DNA from: Serripes groenlandicus
Taxonomy: Eukaryota > Mollusca > Bivalvia > Cardiida > Cardiidae
DNA length: 64,000 nucleotides
Reading direction: 5' to 3'
Assembly: GCA_031761405.1 (NCBI GenBank)
Contig: JASEVX010000007.1
Coordinates: 38,306,734 to 38,370,733, forward strand
Program-made: the position numbers and the translations under genes
Notes under the pieces: generated by a model
The model's database searches: none
What the model saw: the letters and a program-made list of their open reading frames with translations, nothing else
Told to the model about the DNA's origin: nothing
Shown: in pieces, positions 42,743-52,808 of the stretch
How the letters are laid out: every line of letters starts with the position of its first letter
How positions within the stretch are numbered: the first letter of the stretch is position 1

Positions 42743-43419
42743 TTAAAGATAACCACACTTAGGTAAAATTGAACTTGGGTCAGACATAAGAAGCAAAGTT
42801 ATAATAACCACATTATAGTCTAATCAATCTCACACTTGTGAAGGATCGATAAGTTAACTTAATCGTTTTGCGATATTGGTAACCGAAACAATTAAAACTT
42901 ATATAGTTGTTCGAATTGTGTTTAACACTGCTCATTAGAACTGCTGCAAGCCTGTGACAGAGTCTTTTCTTCCTTAACCATGAACTTTAGTTTTGTTTAA
43001 TTGACCACATTACAAGCGTCTGTATCTGGGAAAGAGTCTAATAAAGCGTTTCAGTGAACGGGGTAGTATTGGTTAACGTTTATTGATTTAGAAACTTATA
43101 CATAGATCAATAATGTTTACCTGTCGAAGACATGTTGCTATATACATTAATGGACATGTTTTTACACATTTTCTACGTGTAGATATCTCTAGAAATATAA
43201 ACTAGTTAAGTTTGAAAACGTGCTGTGAGTTTTATTCGGAACAAAGCTATACTGATCTGGATCTACGCACACAGTCGTATACACTCATCGGACATAGGTA
43301 AGTTTAAATCATTAAACTTAAGGGACTGATTTTTGCCAGTCTAAAATTCTAATTTAGCGTAGTTAACCAACACGAGTGCTGCTTTGAAAACTAGAATACT
43401 GTTAGTACATGCTCGTCTG
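42743..43419. other. Unique DNA upstream of ZDHHC
   Basis: No ORF is supported. It contains a consensus donor (gtaagt, 43298-43303) after ACACTCATCGGACATAG, which could end a non-coding first exon of the ZDHHC gene. Confidence 0.3.
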
Positions 43420-43713
43420 TCTTTTGTCACTATGTTTTTAAAAGTCGTCGGCTGCATATGTGTCAGAAAGTGCCGGTCTATACGTATGAAAGGGTTAATT
43501 AGATTAAAACAGAGTGGATTCAGACAAGCCTCTGTCTAACAGATCAGCCAGTGCAACTGCCCAGTCTAATAAGGGTGTTTACAGTTATCCGCCTAGTCGT
43601 TCTTGAAATCATCCTTTAATCCTTTCAACATATCTGCAGCAGGCGACTTTTGAAACATCTAGGCAAAATGTGGACACTCAAAATCAATGTTACAATAACT
43701 AATGAATGGAACT

Positions 43714-43941
43714 TTAACCCTTTCCCTCATATAAACGCTTTCGGACGCCTCTGCAGCAGACGTCTTTTTGAAAATATAGCGACAAAAGAAGAAATTGCAC
43801 AAAACGTGCAATTTCTCCTTTTGCCACAATGTTTTCCACTTTTTGTCATAGGTTAACCATTCAATTATGGAGATTTTCTATGTTTTGAAAAAATACGTTC
43901 AAAGTCGTCTGCTGCAGAATTATCGTATGAGGGAAAGGGTC
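43714..43941. repeat. Family A MITE, complete, reverse
   Basis: TTAACCCTTTCCCTCATATA to GAGGGAAAGGGTCAA, core GCACAAAACGTGC. Partial arms of two other copies precede it (43420-43498 right arm; 43614-43712 left arm). Confidence 0.85.
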
Positions 43942-44195
43942 AACATACTGTAACAGAAAGTGAAATTGCACGTGGGAAGGGGTTAATATTCCTGTAAAAT
44001 GGCTACACGATCAACGTCCGAATGATTAGTTTGATCTCGAATCGTCAACAAATCTCAACCCTTTTCCACATGTATATTCAGACGAATTTTGTCACAAACG
44101 TGGGCAGACGAATTTTGAAAACATTGTTACACACCCTACAATAGGATAATTTTACTATATAAGGATCAAGTTTTCCATTTGTTTGTGATAATGTC

Positions 44196-44402
44196 TTAAT
44201 CTTTTACCACATACAACGAATCTGATGCAGACGACTTTGAAAACATTGAGACAAAATTATGTTAAATCTCTTTAATTGAATGTTTAACTATTGAATATAG
44301 TTGAACAGATTGTGGTTAAAGGAGAAATTGCTTATTATGATGTTTCTAAAATTCGTCTGTTACTGAGATGTCAGAAAGTGTTTTTATATTTAAAAGGGTT
44401 AA
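44196..44402. repeat. Family A MITE upstream of ZDHHC exon 1
   Basis: TTAATCTTTTACCACATACA to TAAAAGGGTTAA, core shortened. Its 3' edge is 94 bp from the ATG, so it may lie in the promoter or 5'-UTR. Confidence 0.7.
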
Positions 44403-44495
44403 TAACTCTATTAAATAAATCATGTCCCATTTTGGAAAAGACTAAACATCAATCCCATCATGAATATTTGACAGGTTAATCCGTCCGAAGAAACA

Positions 44496-44636
44496 ATGGC
44501 GACCCAAAGGATAATCGGGGAAGATGCGGGATCGTGGTTATTAGAAGACGAAGCGTATTACAAACTGTCCTTCATGGAGAAGTTGCGACGCCGGCATAAC
44601 GAGAGAGTGGAGGGAAAGCGAAAGCCCACCGTTCAT
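44496..44636 (+). CDS. ZDHHC24-like palmitoyltransferase, coding exon 1
   Basis: The ATG at 44496 lies in a good context (aaacaATGG) and opens 47 codons, MATQRIIGEDAGSWLL to RVEGKRKPTVH. A gtaagt donor follows at 44637. This charged, non-hydrophobic N-terminus (many K, R and E) would sit in the cytosol ahead of TM1. The frame joins exon 2 in phase 0, giving ...KPTVH-IFMALIIAF. An upstream acceptor-like cag at 44472-44474 suggests the 5'-UTR may itself be spliced. A family A MITE ends about 95 bp upstream. I chose the first ATG because in-frame read-through upstream is short and shows nothing conserved. Confidence 0.8.
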
Positions 44637-44689
44637 GTAAGTTTAACACTGATATATGAAACAGTTGGTTGATTGTTTGGTTGGTGTTT

Positions 44690-44911
44690 ACCGCCGTTTT
44701 CATCATTTTTTCAATCATATCACGGCAGCCAATACACCAACCCGTATATTTCCTGGGTTTCTCACACCAGCACTCCACACAACAGTTTTTCCAAGCAACT
44801 TGTTGTTTTTCCCGATAGAATCCGAAAGAATGTTGGCCGATCTGGGGTTCGAACTCATAACCCATTGATTGACAGCATGCGTAGCTACCGACTGAGCTTC
44901 CGGGGCTCGGT
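44690..44911 (-). mobile_element. tRNA-headed SINE (type S1) in ZDHHC intron
   Basis: On the minus strand the head CCGAGCCCCGGAAGCTCAGT and GAGTTCGAACCCCAG are followed by a body ending in the GTGATATGATTG region. The copy begins 53 bp after the exon 1 donor. Confidence 0.75.
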
Positions 44912-45062
44912 TGTATGCAAAACAAATCTATGTTTGGGCAAGTCTGTTCTAAAAGGTACACTTTGGCATATCTGAAAGCCGTTGCAATAATCTGTATTAC
45001 CACCGTATGCCACTTTTAGCCCGTCTTACCATGTCAAATAATCCGGACAAAAATAAGCGGGA

Positions 45063-45232
45063 CAAAATTACTCTTTCAGCGCTGAATTTCCTAAAGAATG
45101 CTCTGCCAAGTTCAAAATCGGATGACTCGAGGTTTCATGTAATAATAGTTTTTGGAATATTTTGATCTCGTTACGAGCTGACTCACCTGAATCAGAAGTG
45201 TTTGCAAAACCCTCAATATTACAATTGAATAG
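45063..45232. repeat. Family B MITE, truncated
   Basis: CTCTTTCAGCGCTGAATTTC, TCTCGTTACGAGCTGACTC and CCTCAATATTAC are present; the right terminus is lost at the family C MITE junction. Confidence 0.6.
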
Positions 45233-45240
45233 TTCTTCAT

Positions 45241-45463
45241 ATTAAACCAACATTATGGCATCTGCGTAATGTATCGACCCAGACCAGCCTGCTCAGTCCA
45301 CGCAGACTGATCCGGGCCGACACATTCCGTCTCAGGGGGATAGAGAAATAGAGTAATGATTCCTGAATCAGAAAATCCACAGGGAAGCGAAACGTGTCTA
45401 TCCGGGTAAGCCTGCGCGGCATGCTTAGGCTGATCCGGGTCGATACTTTACGCAGAAACCATA
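45241..45463. repeat. Family C MITE in ZDHHC intron
   Basis: AAACCAACATTATGGCATCT to GGGTCGATACTTTACGCAG; outermost GAGCCGTC ends missing. The open frame on the minus strand here is an artefact. Confidence 0.65.
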
Positions 45464-45479
45464 ATGCTCCCTAGTCGCG

Positions 45480-45625
45480 GCGGTCCTGGGTGTGTGTCCT
45501 TTGTGCAAGGCACATTTCATAGCCTAGTACTGATTTATTTAAACCGGGAGCAAGAATAAGTGAACTGTAACTGAACTGTCTCCGTGATATTACTGAAATA
45601 AAGTTGAAAACGGCGTTGACCCCCA
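45480..45625 (+). mobile_element. SINE body fragment (type S3)
   Basis: GTGCAAGGCACATTTCATAG, CTAGTACTGATTTATT and CTGTCTCCGTGATATTACTG match 15618 and 35192 in inverse orientation. Confidence 0.45.
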
Positions 45626-45689
45626 ATAAAACAAATGTTATCTACACAAGTTGACAGAATCTTCTAACACCTTTATGTAACAGGCTGAT

Positions 45690-46525
45690 CTAGATCACAC
45701 TGTTCACAAAAGCCAACTAGTGTACAAGATACAAGATATTATTTCGCAATTTAGTATACCGGCCCATTATACAACATAATTGATAAGTATATACAACAAA
45801 GATTGATGCAATACATTATAATACTGCCATTTGAAGCTGAGAAAGAATTACGATATTGAAACAGTCTCGCTTGTTAGTTTGAATCCGCTCTAAATGTATT
45901 TTGCAGTATTGTATACTTCAGACTGGATATTTGTATTTAATATTGCATACAATTTGTCTAGAGTCCTGTTGTTTATCCTGCATACGTTAAAATAAATCGT
46001 CATAAGTAGGACATTCGTAAAAGAAGTGAAACTCATCTTCAATAATGTTCATATTTTTATCGAGACATAAAGTGCAAAAACGGTCATTTCTTGGAATCGA
46101 TAGGTGTCTACCTTTCTCTATCACAAGGTCATGGTTAGAGCATCTAAAGTTACTATATATCCTGCTTAAGGAAAAATGTAAAAATGAATTTAAATATAGC
46201 TCTGAGTTTAATAATGATTTGAAATATTTGTAATGTTGTCCTTTTCCCACATTATTTTTTATCCATATGCCATTTGTGTAAGTAGCAGTCTTGAATCCGT
46301 TGTTTAAAATGCTTAATAAATAGAGCATCGTTTGATCGTTTCCTATGTCTTGCGAAATCCGTACATACCCAACGCCATTCATAAGCAGGAGATCTTTTAT
46401 ACAGGTTGCCCATGTATTTCTATCTGCCTCATCGAGGCGTTTCAACATCATGTAACGGTGCCCTTTTTCCATGCGAGTTACGTTTAGCCAGTATTTTCTT
46501 CACATGGCATAATTATTTGAATTCC
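45690..46525 (-). mobile_element. 5'-truncated LINE 3' end in ZDHHC intron
   Basis: On the minus strand an open frame at 46472-45987 gives 161 residues ending FRCSNHDLVIEKGRH...CTLC...EDEFHFFYECPTYDDLF. This is the C-terminal tail, with its C-x2-C...H-x4-C finger, of the reverse transcriptase ORF2 found in many mollusc CR1/L2/RTE-like LINEs. The residues before the methionine continue in a broken frame, and a stop follows YDDLF. Below it is a 3'-UTR with the GGGCCGGTAT...GCGAAATAAT block typical of these elements. It lies about 45 bp from the exon 2 acceptor. It is a dead fragment lacking endonuclease and catalytic RT domains. Confidence 0.75.
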
Positions 46526-46570
46526 TCGTATGTTCATATCTCATATTTGTTACTATGTTTTTCATTTTAG

Positions 46571-47527
46571 ATTTTCATGGCGTTGATCATAGCTTTCCAA
46601 ATACCCACCTTTCTCTACACTGTTACCAACTACCTAGTGCCATACATGTTACCTGATCATACCCCATGGCAGCAATATTACATGAACGTGATCTTCTATT
46701 TCATTGTCGTGAATGTTATCACCAACTATTTGTGTATGTGGTTTTACGACCCGTCATATCGGAAAACCAAAGACAATCCGTACCTCACTTTAGATCAGAA
46801 TCCAGAAAAGGCCCCGGAAACATTCGTAGCGAGAATAGAAAACACAAGGAGCAAGTCTCCTGCGCATTCTAACGACCAATGTATTTACGACATGTCGTCA
46901 AAGAGCGGACTTCCGTGGTTTTATTGTGAGAAATGTCAGATGTACGTGCCCCCAAGAACTTACCATTGTAAATTCTGTCGATTATGTATAATGAAACGGG
47001 ACCATCATTGTTACATCGTCGGGCGGTGCATGGGATTTAAAAACCAACGGTTCTTTATCATGATGACGTTCTACGCAATGATGGTGGGCGGCCTTGGCGG
47101 GTATTTCACCCTGGCTTACGTACGTGCAGTGGTATGGCCGGTGTTGTATTCATGGACAGATCTGATATTTCCGGTCATCGTAGTTCGATGGATTCTCGGC
47201 TACGTTTCCGGTCTACACTGCATTCTCATTATTCATTTGTACACCAATGCATTGTTCCTGGCTTTAGGATTATGCTATTTTCCTTCGCAAATGTTTCTTA
47301 TGACAGATGGCAGGACGGTATTTGAGGAGTATAAAAAGATACCAATAAAGGTAAACAATACGTGGAGCCAAAACATGAGGTCGGTTTTCGGATCTTTTTG
47401 GGCTTTGAACTTTATATTTCCCATGGTCTTGGTACTGAGACAGAGAGACGATGGTGTTCATTGGAAAAATGTTAAAATAGACCATAATGCCAATGAGAAA
47501 ATGAAAGACGATAAATCCTTAATATGA
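46571..47527 (+). CDS. ZDHHC24-like palmitoyltransferase, coding exon 2 (catalytic)
   Basis: This exon follows the acceptor ttttcattttag and encodes 318 residues to TGA. In full-length numbering, hydrophobic segments lie at about 53-73, 84-104, 207-232 and 246-289 (long, possibly two helices), with another at 319-336. The cysteine-rich domain reads C166-x2-C169, H179-C180, C183, C186, then D191-H192-H193-C194 and C200. C194 is the expected acyl-carrying cysteine. After DHHC comes YIVGRCMGFKNQRFF in place of the common PWVxNCVG, which is closest to the ZDHHC24 pattern (LLGRCVGF). The TTxE motif is degenerate (TVFE, 296-299). A WSQNMRSVFG stretch near 312-320 resembles the PaCCT motif. The family is certain; the orthologue assignment is tentative. 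The in-frame ATG at 46577 is not taken as the start because exon 1 joins cleanly. Confidence 0.93.
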   Translation: MFMALIIAFQIPTFLYTVTNYLVPYMLPDHTPWQQYYMNVIFYFIVVNVITNYLCMWFYDPSYRKTKDNPYLTLDQNPEKAPETFVARIENTRSKSPAHSNDQCIYDMSSKSGLPWFYCEKCQMYVPPRTYHCKFCRLCIMKRDHHCYIVGRCMGFKNQRFFIMMTFYAMMVGGLGGYFTLAYVRAVVWPVLYSWTDLIFPVIVVRWILGYVSGLHCILIIHLYTNALFLALGLCYFPSQMFLMTDGRTVFEEYKKIPIKVNNTWSQNMRSVFGSFWALNFIFPMVLVLRQRDDGVHWKNVKIDHNANEKMKDDKSLI

Positions 47528-47979
47528 ATGACCGAATCATATGAGCCGCCTCCCGCGAGAAAACCAACATTATGGACTCTGCGTAAAGTGTCGACCCTGA
47601 TCAGCCTAAGCATGCCGCACAGGCTAACCCGGACAGACACTTTTCGCCTCCTGTGGATTTTCTGTTTCAGGAATCACTACTCTATACATCTTTCCCCCTA
47701 AGACGGAATGTGTCGTCCGGATCAGTCTGCGCGGACAGCGCAGGCTGATCTGGTCGATACATTACGCAGATGATATGAGCCGTCCCGCGAGAAAACCAAC
47801 ATTATGGACTCTGCGTAATGTATCGACCCAGATCAGTCTTCGCAGTCCGCGCAGACTGATCCGGGCCGACACATTCCGTCTCAGGGGTTCTCTCAGCTGT
47901 TTCTTTATTTTTCTCGAGATGATTGACTTATGGCCATATACAATTGAAACGGGTTTGTTCTTAATTAAGCTTCCACCAG
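47519..47979. repeat. ZDHHC 3' flank, source of a downstream duplication
   Basis: TTAATATGAATGACCGAAT begins at the last codons of the gene, and GGGTTTGTTCTTAATTAAGC ends the block. Both ends recur at 51648-51855. The block holds two family C MITEs (47543-47769 and a truncated one, 47777-47886) and a unique stretch (GGTTCTCTCAGCTGTTTC...). Confidence 0.6.
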
Positions 47980-48179
47980 GAAATAATACTCATCCAATTC
48001 ATTGACAGTATTTATTAGAATATATATATATATTTATGTGTTTGATACAGTCTTGTTTGTTATTTTATATATTGACATTTGTAATTTATTTGAATTTGTG
48101 TCCTACACTCTTTTGAAATGTATACCCGAAATAATGAATCATCTTTACATTGTTCATAAAGTAAATTGATTGCTTGGGG

Positions 48180-48427
48180 TTTAACGCCACTTTCAACATT
48201 TCCCCCCAGTTATATCACGGCGTTTCCTGGGTAAGTTTCCAGTACTACTGGTCCATTTAACCTGACACCAGCCAGTCAGTCGTGATGCTAACCCCGCAAC
48301 CCTGAGCGACAAGGAGTGCAGCCGTTACTACCATTTTTAAAGTCTTTGGTATGACCCGGTCGAGGTTCGAACCCGAGCCCTCTCTCACATGAGGCGGACG
48401 CTCTACCACCGCACCACCGAGGCGGTC
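48180..48427 (-). mobile_element. tRNA-headed SINE (type S2)
   Basis: On the minus strand GACCGCCTCGGTGGTGCGG and GGGTTCGAACCTCGACCGG form the head. The body ends in the GTGATATAACTGG region. Confidence 0.75.
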
Positions 48428-49027
48428 GTTCATAATGTTCATAATGTAAACAGTATACCGATAAAGTATTGTCTGGTTGGTCTAAATCAACCAGGCATAC
48501 AGTAATTCTACATGTCAAAGTTTCCGGGTAATAATATGTCGCTATCAATGAAATTTTTATCATTAAATTAAGTTGATAACATTGTGTCATTGCTCCTTTT
48601 CGTACACTGGTTTCAAAAGTTGTCTGCTGCAAATGACGCGACTCCCTTAGCTTTGCAATGCCTTCCAAATGTTTTAAACGTGGAGCCATTCCAGATTACA
48701 ATTTATACTAACATAGTTTGATTGCGGTTTATTCCTATCTCAAGTGGCTACTAGATTCTAGAAAGATCCGCCAAATGAGGAAAGAGACCATACTGCGCGG
48801 ATGCGCATACCTGTCTGGGTGTTAATTGATCGCACATTCCAGAATAGTTGGTTTACTACATTGATTAATAATCGGTTAAATTTCTGTTTGCATTATAACC
48901 ATTTTGGCCATGCAATAATCCAGCTGTTAGTAATGGATGCTATACCAACACATGTAACATCGTGCAACGTCAACTATGAAGGGACATAACTCTTGGAGTA
49001 ACTCACCATTATCGACCCTCAACTCGA
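48428..49027. other. Mostly unique intergenic DNA
   Basis: A decayed family A arm is visible at 48590-48640 (GTTGTCTGCTGCAAATGAC). Otherwise I see no gene. Confidence 0.4.
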
Positions 49028-49240
49028 TTAACCCTTTCAGCGCCGAATTGTTTAAAGTAGTCTCTTCCATGTTCAAACTCGGACGAAACTATTTTCATGT
49101 TATAGGATTTTTGGAATATCTTTACATCTTACAGCCAAACAATGCAGATTTCAGGTGAGACAGCTCGTTACGAGCTGCCTCACCTGAATCTGTATTGTTT
49201 TCAAAAAGCTCAATATTGCCTTTGGCGCTGAAAGGGTTAA
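49028..49240. repeat. Family B MITE, complete (213 bp)
   Basis: TTAACCCTTTCAGCGCCGAA to TTTGGCGCTGAAAGGGTTAA, with exact 16-bp inverted ends beside TTAA and an internal palindrome GACAGCTCGTTACGAGCTGC. It is the best copy of this family. Confidence 0.8.
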
Positions 49241-49365
49241 TGCCAGTATCTTCACGCATCATTGAACACTGATTACAATCTCGCTCACTCCGTGAAGCTG
49301 CAACCACCCTTTCCCACATACAACAATTCTGCAGCAGATTACTTTGAAAACGTATCGACAAGAAT

Positions 49366-49592
49366 AACCCTTTCCCTCATACGACAATTCTGCAGCAGAC
49401 GACTTCGAACATTTTTTTGTCAAATAATGGAAAATCTCTATAATTGAATGGATAACCTATGACTAAAAGTGGAAAACATTGTCACAAAAGGAGAAATTGC
49501 ACGTTTTGTGCAATTTCTTCTTTTGTTACTATGTTTTCAAAAAGCCGTCTGCTGCAGAAGCGTCAGAAAGCGTCTATATAAGGGAAAGTGAT
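49366..49592. repeat. Family A MITE, complete
   Basis: ATAACCCTTTCCCTCATACG to AAGGGAAAGTGATAA, core GCACGTTTTGTGC. A stray left arm (49305-49365) and a decayed copy (49600-49745) flank it. Confidence 0.82.
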
Positions 49593-49745
49593 AAGGAAAA
49601 TCGTCATAAATAAAAGTATGTTTTTTTTAATAAAGTTGCAAAATGAAAATTTGCTTATCATGAGCAATTGCCCCATTTGCCACAATGTTATCAAAAGGCA
49701 TCTGCTTCAAATGCGTTACATGTGTGTTCGCTGAAACGGATAAGA

Positions 49746-50510
49746 CTAGTTATATCACTTAGGAATATCATTTCACTTTAATGTTGCTAACTAGTACAAT
49801 TAGGTCCAGTACTTCAAGTTCTTTGACTTTGATTTGTTCTACTCTCCACCAGGAAGAAGCATGCTATTCCAAATAAAGCAACATAATTTAAGAGAATGTT
49901 TGTGTTTAACAAAGCAATACGCCCAAGCAATAAATAATTCCCGCTTATTGTTTTAGCTATTGACATTTGAGGTTCATTTGAATTCTCATTGAATAAAAAT
50001 GCGATTAACCTATTATTTGACGAGTCATGAACGTGCTTTCTTTATGGAAGTGACGTACAAGTTAACCGCGTCAGGCAAACGCGGGTATTACGTCACTGAA
50101 TCGGCATCGCATAAAAAGTCGTTGATTACAGATGCAATGTTCAATGTTTAAACTGGACGCATCAATGTTTGCATTTGGAAAAGTACAAAAATAGCTTTAG
50201 ACATCTCAAGATAAAATGTTGAATTGTGCACCCAACAGTGTGGAGCCTGGTCAGATTGGGTACATGTGTCACATATCGATTCCAGCGGTCGGGGGATCAA
50301 AGCCGTGGGGCGACATTTTTAGTTTTGAGAGCGGTAAAACCAACACATATGAGCGGTGCTCTGCGAAAACTAACCGCAAGGAATTTGCCCAGCTGTACAG
50401 ATCAGGATCAGCGAACGCGTTCACCTAGTCTAATATGGCTGTGTATTGCTCCCCAATAAGTCAACAAATGATTTAAGAACATACAGAAAAGCGGTATCCT
50501 TTTGAATCCT
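49746..50510. other. Unique intergenic DNA with CRE-like sites
   Basis: No gene is supported; the overlapping 70- and 77-codon frames at 50216-50459 contradict each other and match nothing I know. TGACGTAC (50051-50058) and TTACGTCA (50088-50095) are CRE-like and 30 bp apart. Confidence 0.3.
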
Positions 50511-50729
50511 TTAACCCTTTAGCTCATACGACAATTCTGCAGCAAACGAATTTGAACATATTTTGTCAAAAAATAGAAAATCTCTATAATTGAATGGATA
50601 ACCTATGACTTAAAGTTAAGAAAATTGTGGAAAAAGGAGAAACTGCTCGTTTTGAGCAATTTCTTCTTGTGTCACTATGTTTCAAAAAGCCGTCTGCTGC
50701 AGAGGCGTCAGCATGAGGGAAAGGGTTAA
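50511..50729. repeat. Family A MITE, complete
   Basis: TTAACCCTTTAGCTCATACG to GAGGGAAAGGGTTAA, core GCTCGTTTTGAGC. Confidence 0.82.
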
Positions 50730-50815
50730 CATGGATGCGCAGATTGGGGTTTCTTCACATGAGTTATAGTTACGCTTATATTGATTTAATGGAGGCCCTC
50801 CCTCCGCTCATTGAA

Positions 50816-51321
50816 CCGTCTCAGTGGTTTAGTGGTAGAGTGTCCGCCTCGGTGCAGGAATTCGTTTGTTCGATCTCCGAGCGGGTCATACCGAATACTT
50901 TACAAATCGAGGGCTTGGCGTAAAACGGTTGTAGCTAAAAACCTATTTTGAAAACCCTGCTTTAGGGGCAATTTTGACCCTTTTGTAAACAATGCAAATT
51001 TAGATGCCATTGCTCAGAACGAGCAATGGCACCTAAATTTCCATTGTTTACCATGAAAAATGATTTAACGCTTATAAAGACTTTATGGCGAGGTGATTAA
51101 CCTTGGTAAAAAAAAATACAAATTTTAGTTACAACCGTTTCACGCCAAGCCCTCGATATGGTAGTAATGAATGCACGACTTGGTGCTCATGGTTGCCGGA
51201 TTACCATTGTTGACTGACTGGCTAGTGTCAGGATAAATGGACAAGTAATACCGGTAACATACCCATGAAACGCCGTGATCTTTTTGAAAATTGTTGAAAG
51301 CTGCGTAAAACACCAAACAAT
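50816..51321 (+). mobile_element. tRNA-headed SINE (type S2) split by a family E MITE
   Basis: The head CAGTGGTTTAGTGGTAGAGT and TTGTTCGATCTCCGAGCGG leads into GAATACTTTACAAA. It is interrupted, then resumes TATGGTAGTAATGAATGCAC to GAAAGCTGCGTAAAACACC. Confidence 0.75.
50908..51157. repeat. Family E MITE, complete, nested in a SINE
   Basis: TCGAGGGCTTGGCGTAAAAC and its inverted end (GTTTCACGCCAAGCCCTCGA) bound 250 bp. The centre is a CCATTGCTC...GAGCAATGG hairpin. Confidence 0.78.
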
Positions 51322-51325
51322 CATT

Positions 51326-51562
51326 CATATCAGTCGCTTACTAAGAGTATTGCTTCACAATCGTGTCGGTAAAGCATACTGGTGGTTTAATCATTTTAAT
51401 CTTGATTCTTTCAAATGGAATTGCCCAGCTATTCACTTGGACGAGTCCATATCCAACTCTCGAAATATCACGTTAGAATACCGAGCTGAAAAGCCAATAG
51501 TAATACGCCTAGTAAGACCCGACTCTAAACTCGTGGCACAAAAGGATCGCTTCAAGCAGTAA
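51326..51562 (+). CDS. Possible terminal exon of an unknown protein
   Basis: An open frame runs from a candidate acceptor (cattcatatcag) to TAA at 51560-51562. It includes VGKAYWWFNHFNLDSFKWN and ITLEYRAEKPIVIRLVRPDS. It starts right at the 3' end of a SINE, so the 17 residues upstream in the same frame are SINE-derived. The sequence is non-repetitive and reads like protein, but I recognise no domain and see no partner exon. A 44-bp-array unit begins at its stop. This is weak evidence and may be chance. Confidence 0.2.
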   Translation, partial: HISRLLRVLLHNRVGKAYWWFNHFNLDSFKWNCPAIHLDESISNSRNITLEYRAEKPIVIRLVRPDSKLVAQKDRFKQ

Positions 51563-51647
51563 AGAAGTTTATTGAGGTGAAGCCTCTGGGGCTATTGGTG
51601 AAACAATGCAGCTCGCCACATTTTCGACTGACGCGACTTAAATGTTA

Positions 51648-51855
51648 TTAATATGAATGACCGAATTATATGAGCCGTCACGCGAGAAAACCAACACCAT
51701 GGACTCTGCGTAATGTATCGACCCAGATCAGTCTGCGCAGTCCGCCACATTCTGTCTCAGGGGTTCTCTCAGCTGTTTCTTTATTTTTCTAGAGATGATT
51801 GACTTATGGCCAAATACAATTGAAACGGGTTTGTTCTTAATTAAGCTTCCATCAG
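51648..51855. repeat. Duplicated piece of the ZDHHC 3' flank
   Basis: TTAATATGAATGACCGAAT to TTAATTAAGCTTCCATCAG matches 47519-47979, but only one truncated family C MITE lies inside. It sits between two units of the 44-bp array. Confidence 0.65.
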
Positions 51856-52215
51856 CAGTAAAGCAGTTTATTGAGGTGAGACCTCTGGGGCTATTGGTGA
51901 AACAATGCAGTGTATTGAGGTGAGACCTCTGGGGCTATTGGTGAAACAATGCAGTGTATTGAGGTGAGACCTCGGGGGCTATTGGTGAAACAATGCAATG
52001 TATTGAGGTGAGACCTCGGGGGCTATTGGTGAAACAATGCAGTGTATTGAGGTGAGACCTCGGGGGCTATTGGTGAAACTATGCAGTGTATTGAGGTGAG
52101 ACCTCGGGGGCTATTGGTGAAACAATGCAGCGTATTGAGGTGAGACATCGGGGGGCTACTGGTGAAACAATGCAGTGTATTGAGGTGAGACCTCGGGGGC
52201 TATTGGTGAAACAAT
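51853..52215. repeat. 44-bp minisatellite
   Basis: About eight units of GTGTATTGAGGTGAGACCTC / GGGGGCTATTGGTGAAACA / ATGCA, each with an internal GAGGTGAGACCTC near-palindrome. One more unit lies apart at 51558-51611. Confidence 0.9.
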
Positions 52216-52808
52216 GCAGCACGCCACACTTTCGTATGACGTGGCTTAAATGTTACTTTTAACCTTCGTCAATAAGGCGGGTTCTTAACTCTTGTTGTCT
52301 GAAACAAATTTGTGAAAACGATTCTTGGCGTTTGACGTCCCCTGGTGGAATACGCAAAGAACACCTACAGTAAAACATCACTGATTCATTTCCTAAAGCT
52401 TGGCAAAGTGTCATCCACACGTAAACTCCAATGTTGTAAATTCAAATTATGCATGCCTGTAAGGGTCATGATGTGTTTGACTATATCTAGGAATTCCTTC
52501 GACACATCTGATGCAGACCGCGGTCGGGGGGAAGCACTGGAGAGAAAAATACTATCTTAATGATGATTTTATGTTTCCTGCACTCCTTATTTCAAGGCAC
52601 TTATTTGTAAAGATTCGACCGAGTTTTCATGTAAGTATTCGGGCTGTCTGACGTTTTTAGATATTGCTCTATAAGTTGTATTAGCGTAACAGTAGAAGGG
52701 TTACACTTCTAGGGGCAGCAAGTACTTAATAACAGACGGACAGTGAAGGCTCTTGTGAGGAAATAAGAATCTAAGTGCTCGTCTGAATCCTCACTTTCCT
52801 TGAAGCAT
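52216..52808. other. Unique intergenic DNA
   Basis: An open frame of 71 codons (52345-52560) is present but looks non-coding (no known motif, no partner). Nothing else is seen. Confidence 0.35.

Larger units (their letters stand above)
44496..47527 (+). other. ZDHHC24-like palmitoyltransferase gene (two coding exons)
   Basis: The gene has coding exons of 141 and 957 nt separated by a 1934-bp intron (44637-46570). They join in phase 0 into a 365-residue protein. DHHC enzymes are multi-pass membrane proteins of the ER, Golgi and plasma membrane that transfer palmitate to cysteines of target proteins. The intron contains a SINE, a family B MITE relic, a family C MITE, another SINE relic and the 3' end of a LINE, all unrelated to function. 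The 3' flank carries two family C MITE copies starting 16 bp after the stop, and part of that flank is duplicated at 51648-51855. Confidence 0.88.

Noticed and set aside
44572..45003. 143-codon minus-strand ORF in the ZDHHC intron
   Set aside because: It is antisense to exon 1 and continues through a tRNA-headed SINE.
50216..50459. Two overlapping ORFs of 70 and 77 codons in unique DNA
   Set aside because: They use different frames of the same bases, lack splice or family support, and match nothing I recognise.
51853..52215. Possible CRISPR-like array (44-bp regular units)
   Set aside because: Units are contiguous tandem repeats with no unique spacers, in an animal genome.
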